NCBI RefSeq assembly: GCF_949628265.1
Contig: NC_088790.1
Coordinates: forward strand, 10,730,545-10,794,544
Length of the DNA: 64,000 nt
Source of the DNA: Cloeon dipterum
Lineage: Eukaryota > Arthropoda > Insecta > Ephemeroptera > Baetidae
Direction: 5' to 3'
Shown: in pieces, positions 46,401 to 59,800 of the stretch
Layout: each line of letters begins with the position of its first letter
Numbering within the stretch: the stretch's first letter is position 1
Translations under genes and position numbers: made by a program
The notes under the pieces: generated by a model
Told to the model about the DNA's origin: nothing
The model's database searches: none
What the model saw: only the letters and a program-made list of their open reading frames with translations

Positions 46401-49317
46401 GGATTATGCAACCCGCTTGGCGGATATGACGAGCGGAAAGCCTAATTTTCTCGTGCAGGGGTGTGCTCTGCTTACTAGCCATTAAGTCGTTTAATTATTA
46501 TTCAGGGAATATTACTACTCAGTGCAATAAAAATAGCTCCAAAAATTATATAATTTATCAATCCAAAAAGATCAATTGGATTAAATTCCTATTTAAAGCA
46601 GCAAAAATTGGACTTAAACAATAACCTAATTATCCTATTTCTTCATATTTACGGTGCAGGGGGAAGAGGGAGAACTATTGTTGTTTAAAGGTGTGGTTTT
46701 CGAAAAAATGGAAAAGTCTTGAGGTCGTTTAGTAAAGTTGCATAAAAGCAGTAAATCCACTCAAGGATAGAACCTAGACTACTCCTAGACCAACAAGCAT
46801 CCTGATCAGCCAGATTATGCAACCCGCTTGGTGGATATGACGAGCGGAAAGCCTAATCCGCTCTCTTGCAGGGGTGTGCCGCCAGCTTTAAATTTATCTC
46901 TAGTTTCTAGTCCATGGGATGAATTAAATCGAATTAAATCTGACCTGAAAGTACTTGGTCGTGAACTTTTTGCCGCATACTTCGCACTCCCACTGTTTAT
47001 TGTCCCACTTGAAGTTCTCGTTGAGACACGAAGACACGAGTTGATTCCACTGCTGCTGACTGTTGGCCGCTTCCTTCTCCACCGGCGCCGTCGACGACTC
47101 TTGTGCTTTGTGTGCGGAAACTTCAGGCGAGCGCACAGCCACCGGTGAGAATGCCGGCTCGACGGGACTCAACGTTTCCTTCAGGTCGGCGAGCGAAGGG
47201 AAGGACTGGGGGCTGCTCACCGGCGCCTCCATAGGCGGGGATTTTGGATTCTGAAATTTTTTTAAGTGACACAATTAAATTAGGGGGTTGATCGCGGTAA
47301 CAAAAAAATTCCGGAGCTATGGAGATTAAAATATTAATTTAAAATTTATTTTAAGAGTACTTTTTTCATTAAAAAGATAAATTTTAAGTTGAACTTGAAT
47401 TAGACGTAATTGTAATTAATCTCCTTAAAAATTACTTAAACTTTTAAATGAGCCAGAATTAATTGGTTTGATGGTTACAATAAATTTTTCTACATCCATA
47501 CAAAAATTAAATTCTGCACCTTTCTCTTCGAAAATAATTTTTTCCGAGCTCCAAACCCCTTTTCATAGAATATCTCTCTGGATACCAACCTAATTTCACC
47601 ACCATGCCAAAAGCTGTAACGCCCCAATTTCCCAAACACTACGGCGTGCAGCTGTTTCAATTATTAACGGCGTCGGATTGGTTTATTTCGGTACCTGCTG
47701 TTGTCTGCTTTGCCTTTTGTGCTTGCCGTTGTCCTTCCTCGCGCCACCATGCACGAACCGCATGTGCACCATCAGCGAACCCTTCATTTTGAACTTGCGC
47801 GAGCACAGGTGGCATTGGTGCTGTGGCTGCTCCACCTTTTTCTCGGCCGCTGGTGGCACGGGGTGCACGATGCTCGTGTGCGTCGCCAGCATTTGGCTGC
47901 TCGAAAATGAGATGCCGCACTCGCTGCACTGGTTACTGCAGCCTGGAAGATGTTTTTATTTACATTCATAAATAATTTAACACTAATTTTAGTAAAACGT
48001 TTTTTTTTTAATTGAATCAGGCAAATTTAATCTACCTTAAAGAACATAAGTGTTGAAAAAAATTCTAATTTGATGTCCTGGGTAAAAAATTTGAAAGTAA
48101 AAGTGCTGTTGGAAATTTTGGAATCGGTGGCCTTGTTAGCCATCAGATACTGGGAAAAGAGAGCGGTCAGAACTTTGTGGCGTCATCAGTTTTATAACCA
48201 CGAATGTCCTGGACACGCCCTGATTGTCGTTCCTTGCCAATTGTTTGGTTTAAGTTGGCATGAGCAAACGGAAAATCCAAAAAGCAGCCCAACAATCGCA
48301 TCAAAAATCGATGCATCTTTGCCACCCTGAGTAAGGAGATGCAAATACCCCGTCAGGGTCACCAACAAAGGAAAAATTATAGTGGGGGCAATTATTGATT
48401 GTTGTGCGCCATAGCTCTCATTTTCTCTTCTTGCGGTGACTCCTGACTGGCTGTTCGCAACTCCTCTCCTTAACCCTGAGTAGTGATGACGTCACAATGT
48501 GTACCTGTTAGTTGCCGATTCAAAATACTCCCAACAGCATTCTAATTTTTAGAATTTTCAGCAAATTCCCTTTAAATATATACATTTTAGAGTTCTCAGC
48601 CGCGAGATTTATGGCGGCGACTGGCGGGACCGGCTACCGGCTTAGCCGAATTTTTTGCCAGGTGGTGGCTGAAAATATTTTAAACGTTAAGTTTTATTGT
48701 GCTTAACGGTCCAAAGGGCCCGAAGTATTTTTTTTTCTCCTGCACTTTTTAATTTTTGACTCTTTTTGCCGGCGGCTGGCGCAGCTTAGCCAGATTCACG
48801 GCGCCTGGCGGCTGCCCACGTGACCCAAAATTTGCCGGATGGCGCGACGCAGCGCGGCTGGCTGAGACCCCTAATAAAATTTAAAATACATTTGGGGATG
48901 CTTGGATGGGATCAATTTAAATCGTCTCCTCCCGCACTCACCACCGTTATGCTGGTGCTGATTGCCACCGACGTCACCAACCACGCCGGCAAACACCCTG
49001 TCCAGCTCAGGGCAGGACGCCCCAACCTGAATCGGATGCAGCACCGGTGCCGGAAGCGGCTGGAGGGGTGGAGGAGGCGGTGGGGGCGGCTGGACGGTGG
49101 GCAAGACGGCCGCGTCGGGCAGGGCGTCGGCCGCGGGGTGCGAAGGCAGGTGCGCGTACAGGTGTAGGGTGAGCTTGTCGAGACCGAGCAGCACCTCCTG
49201 GCACACGGGACACGACAGCCTTCGGCTGGCCACGCTCATCAGGCCCTGCCACAGGGCGGCCAACGAGTCGAAACTCGAGTGCAGACACACGGGGCATCGG
49301 TAGCATTGGTGCTCCAT
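43410..49317 (-). CDS. C2H2 zinc-finger protein with two possible C-termini
   Basis: Exons: 48942-49317, 47695-47942, 46945-47250, 45032-45358 and 43410-43655 (500 residues). If the weak donor AAG|GTCTCC at 45032/45031 is not used, exon 4 reads through to TAA at 45011 (425 residues). Both versions are in phase. The N-terminus has CYRCPVCLHSSFDSLAAL and CPVCQEVLLGLDKLTLHLY, a conserved insect-style head, then a poly-Pro run. Exon 2 encodes two fingers (CSECGISF, CHLCSRKF), exon 3 a Ser/Pro/Glu-rich linker, exons 3-4 one finger split by the intron (CEVCGKKF|KKHQRLH), and exon 4 three more. The last finger, CTACNKSFRYK, is completed as VSQRTHKC only by the final exon; read-through gives VSKHFI and stops. 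It is likely a nuclear DNA-binding regulator. I do not recognise the orthologue. Confidence 0.82.
46083..46885. repeat. Direct tandem duplication, two units of about 400 bp, in a zinc-finger-gene intron
   Basis: Both units begin TAAGTCGTTTAATTAT (46083 and about 46484). Both contain AATAACCTAATTATCCTA, AAGGATAGAACCTAGACTAC and GATATGACGAGCGGAAAG, and both end near GCAGGGGTGTG. The divergence is visible but modest. Neither unit has coding features. Confidence 0.85.
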
Positions 49318-50226
49318 CGTTCGAAGCGTCGACTGAACAACTGACGGACGGACGGTGGCGGCTATTTTCGGCCCGCTGCTTTTGGATCATCTGCTGCGCG
49401 TTCCGACCGAGAGGAAGAAGCAGAGCCCGTGTTAGTGTGTCAGAGGGGAAGCTAACGTACCGCAGCCGCTTGTTTACTTTCACCAGTCGCGTGTTGTTAT
49501 TTAGGCGGCGTCTGTGAAATTTCTGTTTTTTAGGGTGTTAGTTTTTCGAATTCTTAAGCTTTTGAAGTAGAACGTTGAACTTTACTGTTAATTTATGTTA
49601 ATTTTAAATGGGAATCTCTTCGAAGAGTGAAAATTTTAATCTTAAATTCTGAATACACGTATTACATAATACATATAATGAAAATTAATATATATAATAT
49701 TATTTTAAAATTCAAAAGTGCTTGTCGTGTTGTTCATGTCTGATGCCTTTTTAGATCTCTTCAGCGAAACGTCCGAATCGTTCATTTTGTGTCAGTTTTC
49801 TCCATTTTAAACGTGTGTGTTGATTTTAGTTGGCTACATTTTTATCTAAAAAATAATTGGTCTAAAATTAGCATTCAATTCTATTTTTCAACTCTGAATG
49901 AGAAGAAAGTGGTAAATTAAATGTTCTAGAAAGCAGCCATTTCCACCCCTTCAGCCTCACCAGCAAAACGAAATCAACAACTTGCAGAGTATCTTGTCTC
50001 ACCTGCCGCAGCTATCAATTGACTTACTTGATAAAAGCAAAACAAGTGATAATGATGGATATATACCGAATTTAGCCTTGCCAGGGTTCGCCCCTTCCCC
50101 CTAATATTTACACAACTAATAATTGTGTAGACACAATTGAATCTCTCGTAAATATTTCACAATGCAGAATTTGGGGTTAGGAATTTTTATCCTTGAAGTA
50201 TTACAATAATTCCTGCGTCATGTGTG

Positions 50227-50245
50227 TATATATATATATATATAT
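50227..50245. repeat. (TA)n microsatellite
   Basis: About nine TA units. Confidence 0.9.
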
Positions 50246-50404
50246 GAGCTATGAGCTCACGGGATATCAATAACACTACCGATCGGAAAACATGGGGCCT
50301 GAGTGGCCGCAGAGGAGCCTGGGCCCCATTTGGCCATCTTTTCGCCTCCCCAGTTTTTTTAATACAATGGCAAACTTTTGTCCCTGGAGCTTTTGGTTTT
50401 GAAT

Positions 50405-50440
50405 ATGGGGAAAAGTTACCCTGCTGGCCCAGAACCAATT
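50405..50440 (+). repeat. Dispersed GGGGCA-TTGCCCTG repeat, copy 3 (diverged)
   Basis: ATGGGGAAAAGTTACCCTGCTGG followed at a similar spacing by TTTGAACCTAAA. It is more diverged than copies 1 and 2. Confidence 0.35.
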
Positions 50441-51027
50441 TGAACCTAAAGATGCTGGAATGGTACGAAAACCAGCAAATAATGGCTCTTGTTTAATTCA
50501 ATTAACTTGTGTTTTGAAGTATTTTTATTATCAAATTTAAAAAATGTATTGGTCCATTGATAAATAGCTTGATCCTCACATTTTGAATCAAGTGCAAGAT
50601 TATTTAGTCACTCCGAATAAATCGAATGTATGCAACCTGCTTGACGGACGTGCCCACCAAATTGCATAACCCCTGCAGCTCCGGTGCTTTGTGGCACGAT
50701 TTTGAGCTCAAACAGACAAATTGCCACTTCTTCAGCGTTCGCATCAACCGTTTATTCAACGCTTTCAATCATAACAATGATATTCCCCGCCGTGTGTACC
50801 GTGCTGGCAATTTTTCCAGCCTTGTTGACAATCAAAGCGAGGCAAAAAGAAAAATCGAATCCCATAAAGCAGTACGGTTAATTTCCGTTGAACAGGCATG
50901 AGAGTATATGTGGTACATAACGTGTGCAGCACCACATCTACATGCATAAAACGAGCAAGTGAGAGAGAGCAAACAAGTGCAGCACAAAGCATCTCATCTC
51001 GTAGCTCTTACTTTCAACAAGTTACAC

Positions 51028-51028
<1 letters not shown>

Positions 51029-51089
<61 letters not shown>

Positions 51090-51094
51090 CAGCA
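51029..51094. repeat. Compound (AC)n-(GCA)n microsatellite
   Basis: About 19 AC units run directly into GCA units with one interruption. Confidence 0.95.
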
Positions 51095-54000
51095 GGCGCC
51101 TCGCGGAATGGAAAAGCATCGGCTGCTAAATGCGCTCTTGCTCTCACTTGAACGTGTGCATCTCAAACGGGAAATAAATCGAGTTGGCTGCGGGCGCCAC
51201 CACCTCGTCCGCCTGCTTGCCGCCTCGCGCAACAGATGCCGCTCCGTGGGCAACCCGTTGAGCACGTACCATTATCATATTATCGCATGCACTGCACTGC
51301 ACACACGCCCGCTCAGCTTGGCCAACCACTTCTTGCTCCACGTGATGGTGTATGGACTTCCTAATTTAATAAAGCCCTCTTAATGGGAAAATTTGACACG
51401 CTCTGAAAAAACAACTCCCCCTTGCGATCGATGCAGAAAGTGGGAAGAAAAGGAAGCAGCTGATTTTGCTATTCCAGAATTACGTGTGAAATCTGTGATA
51501 ATAAGTAATGTCACATCCAGACGATGAGAGTTATTTCTATTGGCGTTGATGTAATCCCTTTGTTGACTAGTTTTGCGGGACTTCTCATCTTTTGTTGTGG
51601 TGCTAGAAAACAAGAGTTACAAACGCATGATGTATCCTTTGTGTGATTGAAGCTATTATTTAGTTTGCAGAAAAGAGAAATGCAAAATTTATGCAAACGT
51701 CATGCATTCATAAGAATGGAAAAGAAATTTCGTGATTTTCTCGTCGAAACTCAATGAAAAGGAGTTTTGTCACAGAGAGGGTGAATGGCGGGAGTTCCGT
51801 CATGTTCTTTTTTATGTTTTCTGTGCTCAGTAATGAGTGCAGTCCACCGGGGAATCTGGTTCCTCCTGTATAGTTACGGATTTTATCACACATCGTGATA
51901 TATAGTAGTCAGGTTTTTTTTTACAAAAATTACAATTACCTGGATTTTTAAGTGGCCCATTTTTAATTGGGCAATTCAACAACATCACCAAATTTAAATA
52001 AAAATCTGAAAAACACCATACCATATGCCAAGACGGTCGAAATCACGTCTTTAGTTTCAGAAAATGGAACACTTGTACCGATCCCCTTTCAAAATTGATT
52101 AAAAACACGTTTAATTAGATAAAATTTGTCCCTCCTAAAATCTGATTTGTGGTTCCAGTCGAATCAGGGGAGGAGACTGAACACACTATTTCCCCGATCG
52201 GGTTTGGCCAGTCTGCGACCAACTGCCGCTGACATTTAATGCATATTGAACAGCCAGCCGCGGCGGACCTTGGATGCTCCAACTGCGTCGGCTAATCTGA
52301 AGAGACCAAATCGAAAACACGGCATTTGCGTTTCTAATGCCGGCGTCACTGGCCCTCTGTGTCACTCTGCAGAGGGTCAAAGCAAACCCCCGATAGAGCG
52401 AGAGGCGAGCGTTGACGCAGACGGCACTGAACCAACCGTGACCCATAAACGGCAATTTGATCCGAATTAAAATACATCTGCAGCGCAAGATCGACAAACA
52501 CACGAGCCACCAGTTGTACGATTCCCCATATTTCGCCTTCTCTCTAATCGGCGTGTGTTGTATATGTGTGTGTGTGTCACCCGGTGCGGTGTGGGTTAGC
52601 GCACATGACTCACTTTGGCAGATTACAAAATAACAACCATACGCGGTGCATAGAGTGCACGCGCCGCGGCGGCCTTATTATTTTTCTGGAACGATCCTTG
52701 AAAATAGATTTAATCCGAGCTTGCAAGCATTACATTATTTGACGTTGCCCCATCCGCGCCCCCCCCTCCCCCGGCCGGGCCCACCCCCTCCCGCGTGAGT
52801 GTGCCAGGGCACGAAAAGACGTGCACATGCACAAAAAGCTGCCTGCCGCTTCGTCTTGCATTTCGGTGCAAAGCGCGTGTGCAGCCAAAGCTAGCCCATG
52901 ACCTCGTTTTTGCTTGCCGCTTGCATTTCCCACACACACCATACACACGGTTTGTGTGCAGGCCCCCCTCCCTCCCGCCCTTGCCGTGCACTTGGGCCGC
53001 CATCATGGCTTACTGCATTTTTCGTTGCGTCGCCCGCCCGCCCGCCTCCCCTCCCCCTGCCCGCCGCACCGCGCCGCCGGAGCTGCAGCTCTCTCGCGTT
53101 GTCGGCTTTGGTCCCACGCAGTAAAAATGTATGAAATAAAATTGCGACACCCGCTCCCTCTTTTCTCTCCTCTCTATCTCGCTGGCGCGCGCGGATGATG
53201 CAACCGAAGACGCTGTAAGCTGGCCTGCGCTCGGAAAAGCAAGCAAACAACGCGAAACTGGGACAGCGCGTGCATTTTCAGAATGCGTACCAGGCTGCAA
53301 CCCACCCACCCACCCGCCCGCCCGCCCAGCTCGTGGGTGGCCCGCCCGTCTATCGATTGTTGCAGCCGCCGGCGAATCCCTACGACCGACCCCTCACGAA
53401 TATTGCACTTTCTGCTTCAAAACGCCGGCTGAACGCGTCTATTTTCAGTTTCGGCTTGACATGCTTTTTCGCCGCTACCGGCGACATATTCTATTTTGAG
53501 ACTGTGTCGAGTTCAATCGAGTGGCCTCGTTTCATTGAGTAGGGTGATTTTAAGGGTTGCAACCCCCGAAATTTTAAAAACAACCTAATTTCAACTAATT
53601 TGTTGACGAGTGTTGAAAATCAACTGCGGAGCAAATTTTTTTAAATAAACTTAATCTTTCTAAACTTCGGATGTTCCAGAGCGATTGCATCTCATTGAAA
53701 AGAGACAAGCTCTAATTTGCTAAGAGACATGACATTTTTGAACGAATAATGATAGTGAAAATGACTCAGGAGAAGAGTTCATGGATCATACGTTTTGACA
53801 AGAAGTAACGATCTCATTGAGAAATAAGTTGAGAGGTCGTAATTGCTTGATGTGAAAGTTCCAGCGATTTATTAAGCCGTTCGAAACGTGCCAAATATTT
53901 TCAAAAATTAAATTAAGAATTTGTTAAAAAATCTTGCTATGCAGACAATTTTTAAAATGATCATTGGAGCATTCCAATATTGTACTATTAAGAAGTTGTT

Positions 54001-55159
54001 GGCTTTGCTGTAACTTGAATACCACTTGATTATTAGGGCCGTTGGAAAACTATTATTGTTCTAACTGTAAGAGCTGGAAAAACTTGGGGTTTCCATATAT
54101 TTAATAAATTAAAAACGTGTTATTAATAATTTTTATTTTATTATTTTCATAAAAGCGGATAAAGGTTAACTGTCAATTGCTTCAAAAATTTAAATCAAGA
54201 CCAGTACCTTTTTATCTGGGTGTTTCCATTTTTATCGGTCACTCTTGCAAGTTGCTTTTTCACTCATTAGTCTTTATGGCCTTGAAATTATCTAGAGGTA
54301 GGGAGAGCGTTCGGGTTAAATTTTGGAAGAGGGTCTTGTTTTAAGTTTCAAAACAGAACATTTTATAAAATTCTTGGCTCAAGAAAAAAATACATCTTTC
54401 GAATTTTTACGGCAAAGTCACTAAAATAAAATGTTCAAACAAATAAATCAAGTGACCGGTAAATGTAACTTTGATTTCCACCGACAAAATCGATATTTTT
54501 ACAATATCCATCTTAAAACAAAGAAAAGATGATTCGGAAAGACCCATAAAAGTTTTAGCTGCAAAAAAGTGGCTATTGTAAACAGTTCAAAAATTTTTTT
54601 GCGTCTATAATTGTGAACAGATAAACGCTTTGAAACCATTTCCCAAGTGCGAATTTCCAACCAGGAAACATGAAACGAAATACTGAGCTCTCATTGGTCG
54701 GTGCAAATCATTATTCAATGAAAATTCTCGAGCAAATTAAATCTGCCGCATAAATTATGCAAAACTGTTCGTGTACTGCGATGCACACTTCCCGGTTCGT
54801 TAATTCCAGTTTGACATTTCGCACGGTTGGCTCGTCACAGCGCCAGAAATAAATTTGCACAGATTGACGTGCCGCCATCGAGACGTTTTTCAATTAAACA
54901 GCACATCCCCAGCCATCAGCAGCAGCAACAGCGCGACGGTGTGTGTGTGTGCACTTAATATTCCCGCGGCGTGGCGATTGTAAACTATTATAGAGACGTC
55001 GTTGCATAAAACAACTGTGCGCGCGCGAGCAGGGGAATTATACTTTATGCACACACGTATTTATATATTTATATGCGAAGAGTTAGAAGGTAAAATGCAC
55101 TTTAAATCAGCCAGTTTACACGCCCGTTTGTCACGGTTTGCCAGGCTAGTCGAGTAAAA

Positions 55160-55212
55160 ATGGCCCAACTAGTAAAGGGCCTTGAATGCGGCAGGGAGCT
55201 CTCCACCTTCAA
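55160..55212 (+). CDS. Candidate first coding exon of an unknown gene
   Basis: An ATG in a strong context (AAAAATGGC) opens 17 codons, MAQLVKGLECGRELSTF, and stops at a near-consensus donor (CTTCAA|GTAAGA, 55212/55213) with two bases left over. If unspliced it would end one codon later. The codon choice and composition differ from the AT-rich surroundings. No acceptor exon could be matched to the right within the window, so the rest would lie beyond a long intron. I do not recognise the protein. Confidence 0.4.
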
Positions 55213-56794
55213 GTAAGACACACACATGCCCACAGATTTCGATTTTCCTGCCGTCGCGCGTGCCAATCGCGCCGTGAGTGCGGATTGAGCTGGGAATAGG
55301 GAATTCTCATTTTCCGTGTCCTAGGTCAAGGAAGAATTTTCTGAAACCATATCAGAGCGAACGCATGTCCAAGGCATCTCGGCTGGGAAAATGTGTCGGT
55401 AATAATTACAAAAGGCGATTAACTGCAACAGCCAAGTCACGAAGGAGTATTATTTGGCATTCTGTGTGTGAGCAAGATCACTCTCAAAATACTTGCGTAA
55501 CCCCATTAACTTTCTTTTCAAAGTTTTTCAAGGTCAGCTCTTGTGTCGTAATGCTATTAGTTATTTGTTACGCATCAATGAATCCTTGCTGCAATTTGTT
55601 TCCTTCGAACGCGAGAAGTTGAAAACATGTCTGTCTTTAATAGCATTTGCGAAGATTCGAGAGAAAAAATTGCATGCTTGGTTTCGTGAAAGAACTCTGG
55701 AAAATTATAAATTCGCTGAATTCGTAATGGATTGGTGGGGATTTTTTGAACGATAGGTTTTATCTAAAATTACTCAAAGATATTTAGGAAAATGTTGAAT
55801 TTATTTAGACGTTCGTGAGCTGCTAAAATATCGGATAAATAATCATATTTATTTAACGTCTGATTCCAACATTTGCTGATGCGACAGAATTCGCAGAGAC
55901 ATATTATGCGCTGCGAATCTTCCCAATTATGAAATGAATTTTACCAGTTGAAGATTCAAAAATTCCAACTTCAGCTGCGAAACCTGCTGCTGCATCAAAT
56001 TCTTATGTACGAAAAAGCACTGCATCGACGTTGGTTCATTGTGAATTAATTAAAACAGCACGCACCGCTAGGTTGATTTATCCCCAATAGTCTGGTAGCA
56101 AACTGCGGCAGGAACTCGACGCTGCAGGCAGGCAGGCTTCCGACGAATTATAATTACATATTCTAGCCGCATGCATCTCGGGACTCAATATTTGTGCAAA
56201 AGCAGTACGCAGAATCGCTCGCCGGAAAACGCGATCCGCAGGATCATTTTACTACGCGCCACTCGACAACTTAACCAGCCAGTTAAATTTTATCCCGACG
56301 CTGCATTTCGCGTCCATCGCATAACTGCAGCGAGCTGCAGCAGTGCAAGTGCAAAACCAGAAAATGGCAATTCCGCTCGCTCTAGCGTGCGCCTATTTGC
56401 CAACAACAAAAGGCTCTTAAACGAGTGATTTGTTGTTGCCGCAGCTTTTCACCTTTGACGTGTGCAAAGTCAGAGGCTTTCTATTCATTTGATTTGCAGA
56501 GGAGCCAACTGCTATTCGATTATGCTTTTAAAAGCAGTCTTTCGGATGCTTTTAACGCCAGAATTATTTTTTACCACGACTTATTGATGCTCCTATTTTG
56601 GTAGGAACCAAAATAAAAATGCAAAATCTGATATACCAAGTGGAAGCTGAAGCAGTAAGGGGTTTATTTTTGCGTTGGCACGAGCAGACCAAAATATCGT
56701 GGTTGTGAGCAAATTTTGACATTCAGCGAGATTTAATTATTCAGAAAATAAAAATACATTCGTTATGTTGCATTTTATTTTAGTTTCAAAGTAA

Positions 56795-56830
56795 TCTTTA
56801 TTATGGTTCTGCAGGGCTATTTTGCCCCAT
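56795..56830 (-). repeat. Dispersed GGGGCA-TTGCCCTG-AATAAA repeat, copy 4
   Basis: On the minus strand: ATGGGGCAAAATAGCCCTGCAG, then AATAAA and TTTGAAACTAAA, as in copy 1. Confidence 0.4.
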
Positions 56831-59800
56831 ACATATATAAGTTGTATGAATATCTCCTACTATTTTTGCCTGAGAACGTGCTACTGGTGTGTGAGTTGAA
56901 ATTCTTTGCGTTTATTCGTCATTCCATCTAACAAACAATTGAAAGGCATCATTCACTACTGAAGGACGAGATTTCTTGCTCATGCTGGGTGCAGCGCATT
57001 GCAAAATATTTATTTGCATTTCAAAACGTGCGTGGAAAAAGTGAACCTCTCCTGATATGAAATACGGTATAGAAAATCAATAGTCAGATATTAAGATCGA
57101 ATTGTTTAGATAACAATTTTTCTAGCTACACAACAATTACTATCATTATCTCAATAGTCTGGATGACAACGCCCTGGAAATACATAATAAAGATCATCGC
57201 GTCGTGCAGTATTTATAAAGCAGATTGAAGCTGGCGAAAATTGTTTGTTTGGTTATGCTTATTGTTAGTAATTTTACGCGTCAAAATATTTTTCCCTTCC
57301 TTAATCTACCAACTAATTAATTTTTTGTTAGACCAGGACGACGGTTTATCGATCTGTTTACTTTTTGCAGTGCACTGACCAATTTCTTTCATTTCTTAAA
57401 ATTTAATTAAAATCAAGTCATTTTTATTGAAATTAATTTACTACCTTCAAAGGTTGGACTTAGATGTCGTATTTTATTGTTTAAAAATTTTTCGTTTAAG
57501 GTCTCAAAATAGTTTTTCAGTCCAGAAAAGTGGACAAACATTATAAAGTAACCCGTCTCAAAATATTTGTTTTTGGATTGAAATGAAGGAAATATTCGAG
57601 AAAATTAGCTGGAAATAAGTTTTATATTTTTGCTTCTATTCATGCAACTGGAGAACTATGTCATGAAAAAAGGTCAAACACTTTAAGCTTTCGTTAAAAT
57701 TGGCACGATCTTAAATTATCAGTTGATCTGTCAGAAAAGCAAACGACACGACTAATTAGGCATGCATACAATTAAGAATGGCTCAAATTTAATCTGATTA
57801 TTCATCCCGCTTTCTCTGTCATTGAATAGAAGTTCTATAAGACCTACAAAAGATTGTTTGTAATTAGAAATTATCATTTTTCAGCTTTAATTTACTAATT
57901 TTCCGTTTTTTGTTGGTGTTGGCATCTTTGACTGCTTCAGCTATCTGGGTGATCATATCGAGTTGAACGCGGTGTGCATTTTATGTAAATCTAAGATGGT
58001 TAGAAGCTAAGAATAAAAAGTCTCTTTTGTTTCAAGGCCGTCGTAGTAAAAATAGCGAGACAACCAAAAATCTTAGGTCCCAACAGTTGCGCATTCACTA
58101 AAACTGCATTTATTTGATGTGGTCGATTTTGTTGCTCCAAGCTATCCACAACGATCAAGTAAAGTTTCGAAATTACAAAATATTCCGTGTAAAAATTCGT
58201 ATTTTTTCTCTTTAGATAGACAGTTTGATGTTAAACACATTTTTAAATGAGATCTAATCCCTTTTAGCTTTCGTGTCTTCGTGTTGTATATTTAATTATT
58301 ATTTTGCTACGTGATTGTGGAGGTTATTTGCTTTCAATTTCATTACGTGGCTCTGAAATAATACAAACACGCTAGTCGACTCTCGGCGATGACCCGATGC
58401 AACCAAATTGCACGAGATTGTTGGCGGGCGTCCGAACATTTCGCTGGCGGCCGGCGCGAGCAAGGTGAAGGCCAATTAATGAAAAATGCAGAGCGAGCAG
58501 CTCTTATTATAGCGGAGCGGGAAGAGAAAAAGAGGTGCATTTCGCTACTAGGTTGAACGCTCTCTCAAATTAAAGCTCAAAGCTGTGCACATTGTGGCCA
58601 TCCAAGGTCTGCAGGTTTCGCTCTCCCGCGTTTTTTTTAGTATTATTCCTCTGCTCTTGCGAGTGTGTGTATGTGTGTGTTTTTCACGTTTTTGCGCGCG
58701 CCTTGATTTTTGAGTTGAATGCACTCTCTTTCTCGGCCGCCGGAGCGCAGGCAGCGCTCGCTCGTCGTGTGCATGTGCGTTTGGCCTAATGCGGCGGCCC
58801 ACCAAGGTCTGCCACACTAGTTGAATGCACCCTAACACGCCGGTCCGGCACCCAAGGTCAGCTCCAGATTCCCGCTCGCGGGGTCTCCGACCCGCGGCCG
58901 AGGCCAATTATTTGTCAAAACGCGCGTGTGAGCGCCGGGAATTTTCAGACACACTCGCAGTGTGTGTTGTGTGCACTTTTCTCATTACACTGCGCTCTTC
59001 CGTCTGTCAGCCTGCAATTACCTCAAATCTCGAAATTACGTGCATGCAGCGCCGCTCTTGATTTGATGCCTGCACGGATGTAATTTTCGTTTCCGAATCG
59101 TGGTTTTCAGTTTACCAGTTGTATTTATTGTTATCAAAAAAGGAAATAGGTGTTTACGGTATGTGCTGTGTACAGAGAGCAATAATTCTTAAGAAAAGTA
59201 ATTTTAACCACGATATATGAATTTTTATTTAATAATCGGAACGGCTGTTTTTTATCAAATCCAAAGCAAGGAGTTCATGTTCATTATCCTCCAGATAAAC
59301 AAATTTACCGCTTTTACTGTCGTGGAAACTCGTATTTTCTAAAAGGAACATATGCACATTAAATCTACAAGTTTGACGCCACTAAAACTGATTTTCAGGA
59401 ATTTGGTTGATAAAAAAATTTCTGATTACGTTCTTCGAGAATTAAAAGAAAGTCATTCCCTCATAATCATAAAAGCTGTTTAAAGAATTTAAAAAGGTCA
59501 GGCATTCTGTTTTTACTGTTGCACTGAAAGTAACTTTAAACCAAGAAGCATCCAGTGGCAAAATGTGAGATATTTGATGTTGTCGAGGTCTTCTCATGCT
59601 TCATTTTATTCAAACGCTGCAATTTAGAATTAAGCAACATTGAAGTCACATTGTAAGCTCTTTGAAAATTCATTTTGAATATCCAGTTAACTTAAGCAAT
59701 CGAGTAACGACAGCAACCATACAGGCTCAATTTCCAGTTTGTGATCGTTAAAATTATTTATTTATTAATGAAATTTATGGAACAGGGATAATTTAAACTC

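Noticed and set aside
50898-51383. 161-codon + frame containing a Thr-His and Gln run
   Set aside because: The run is the translated AC/GCA microsatellite; the rest shows no protein features.
52710-53309. Many overlapping open frames on both strands
   Set aside because: Open in nearly all frames because of GC-rich, repeat-like sequence (CCGCCC and CCCA runs).
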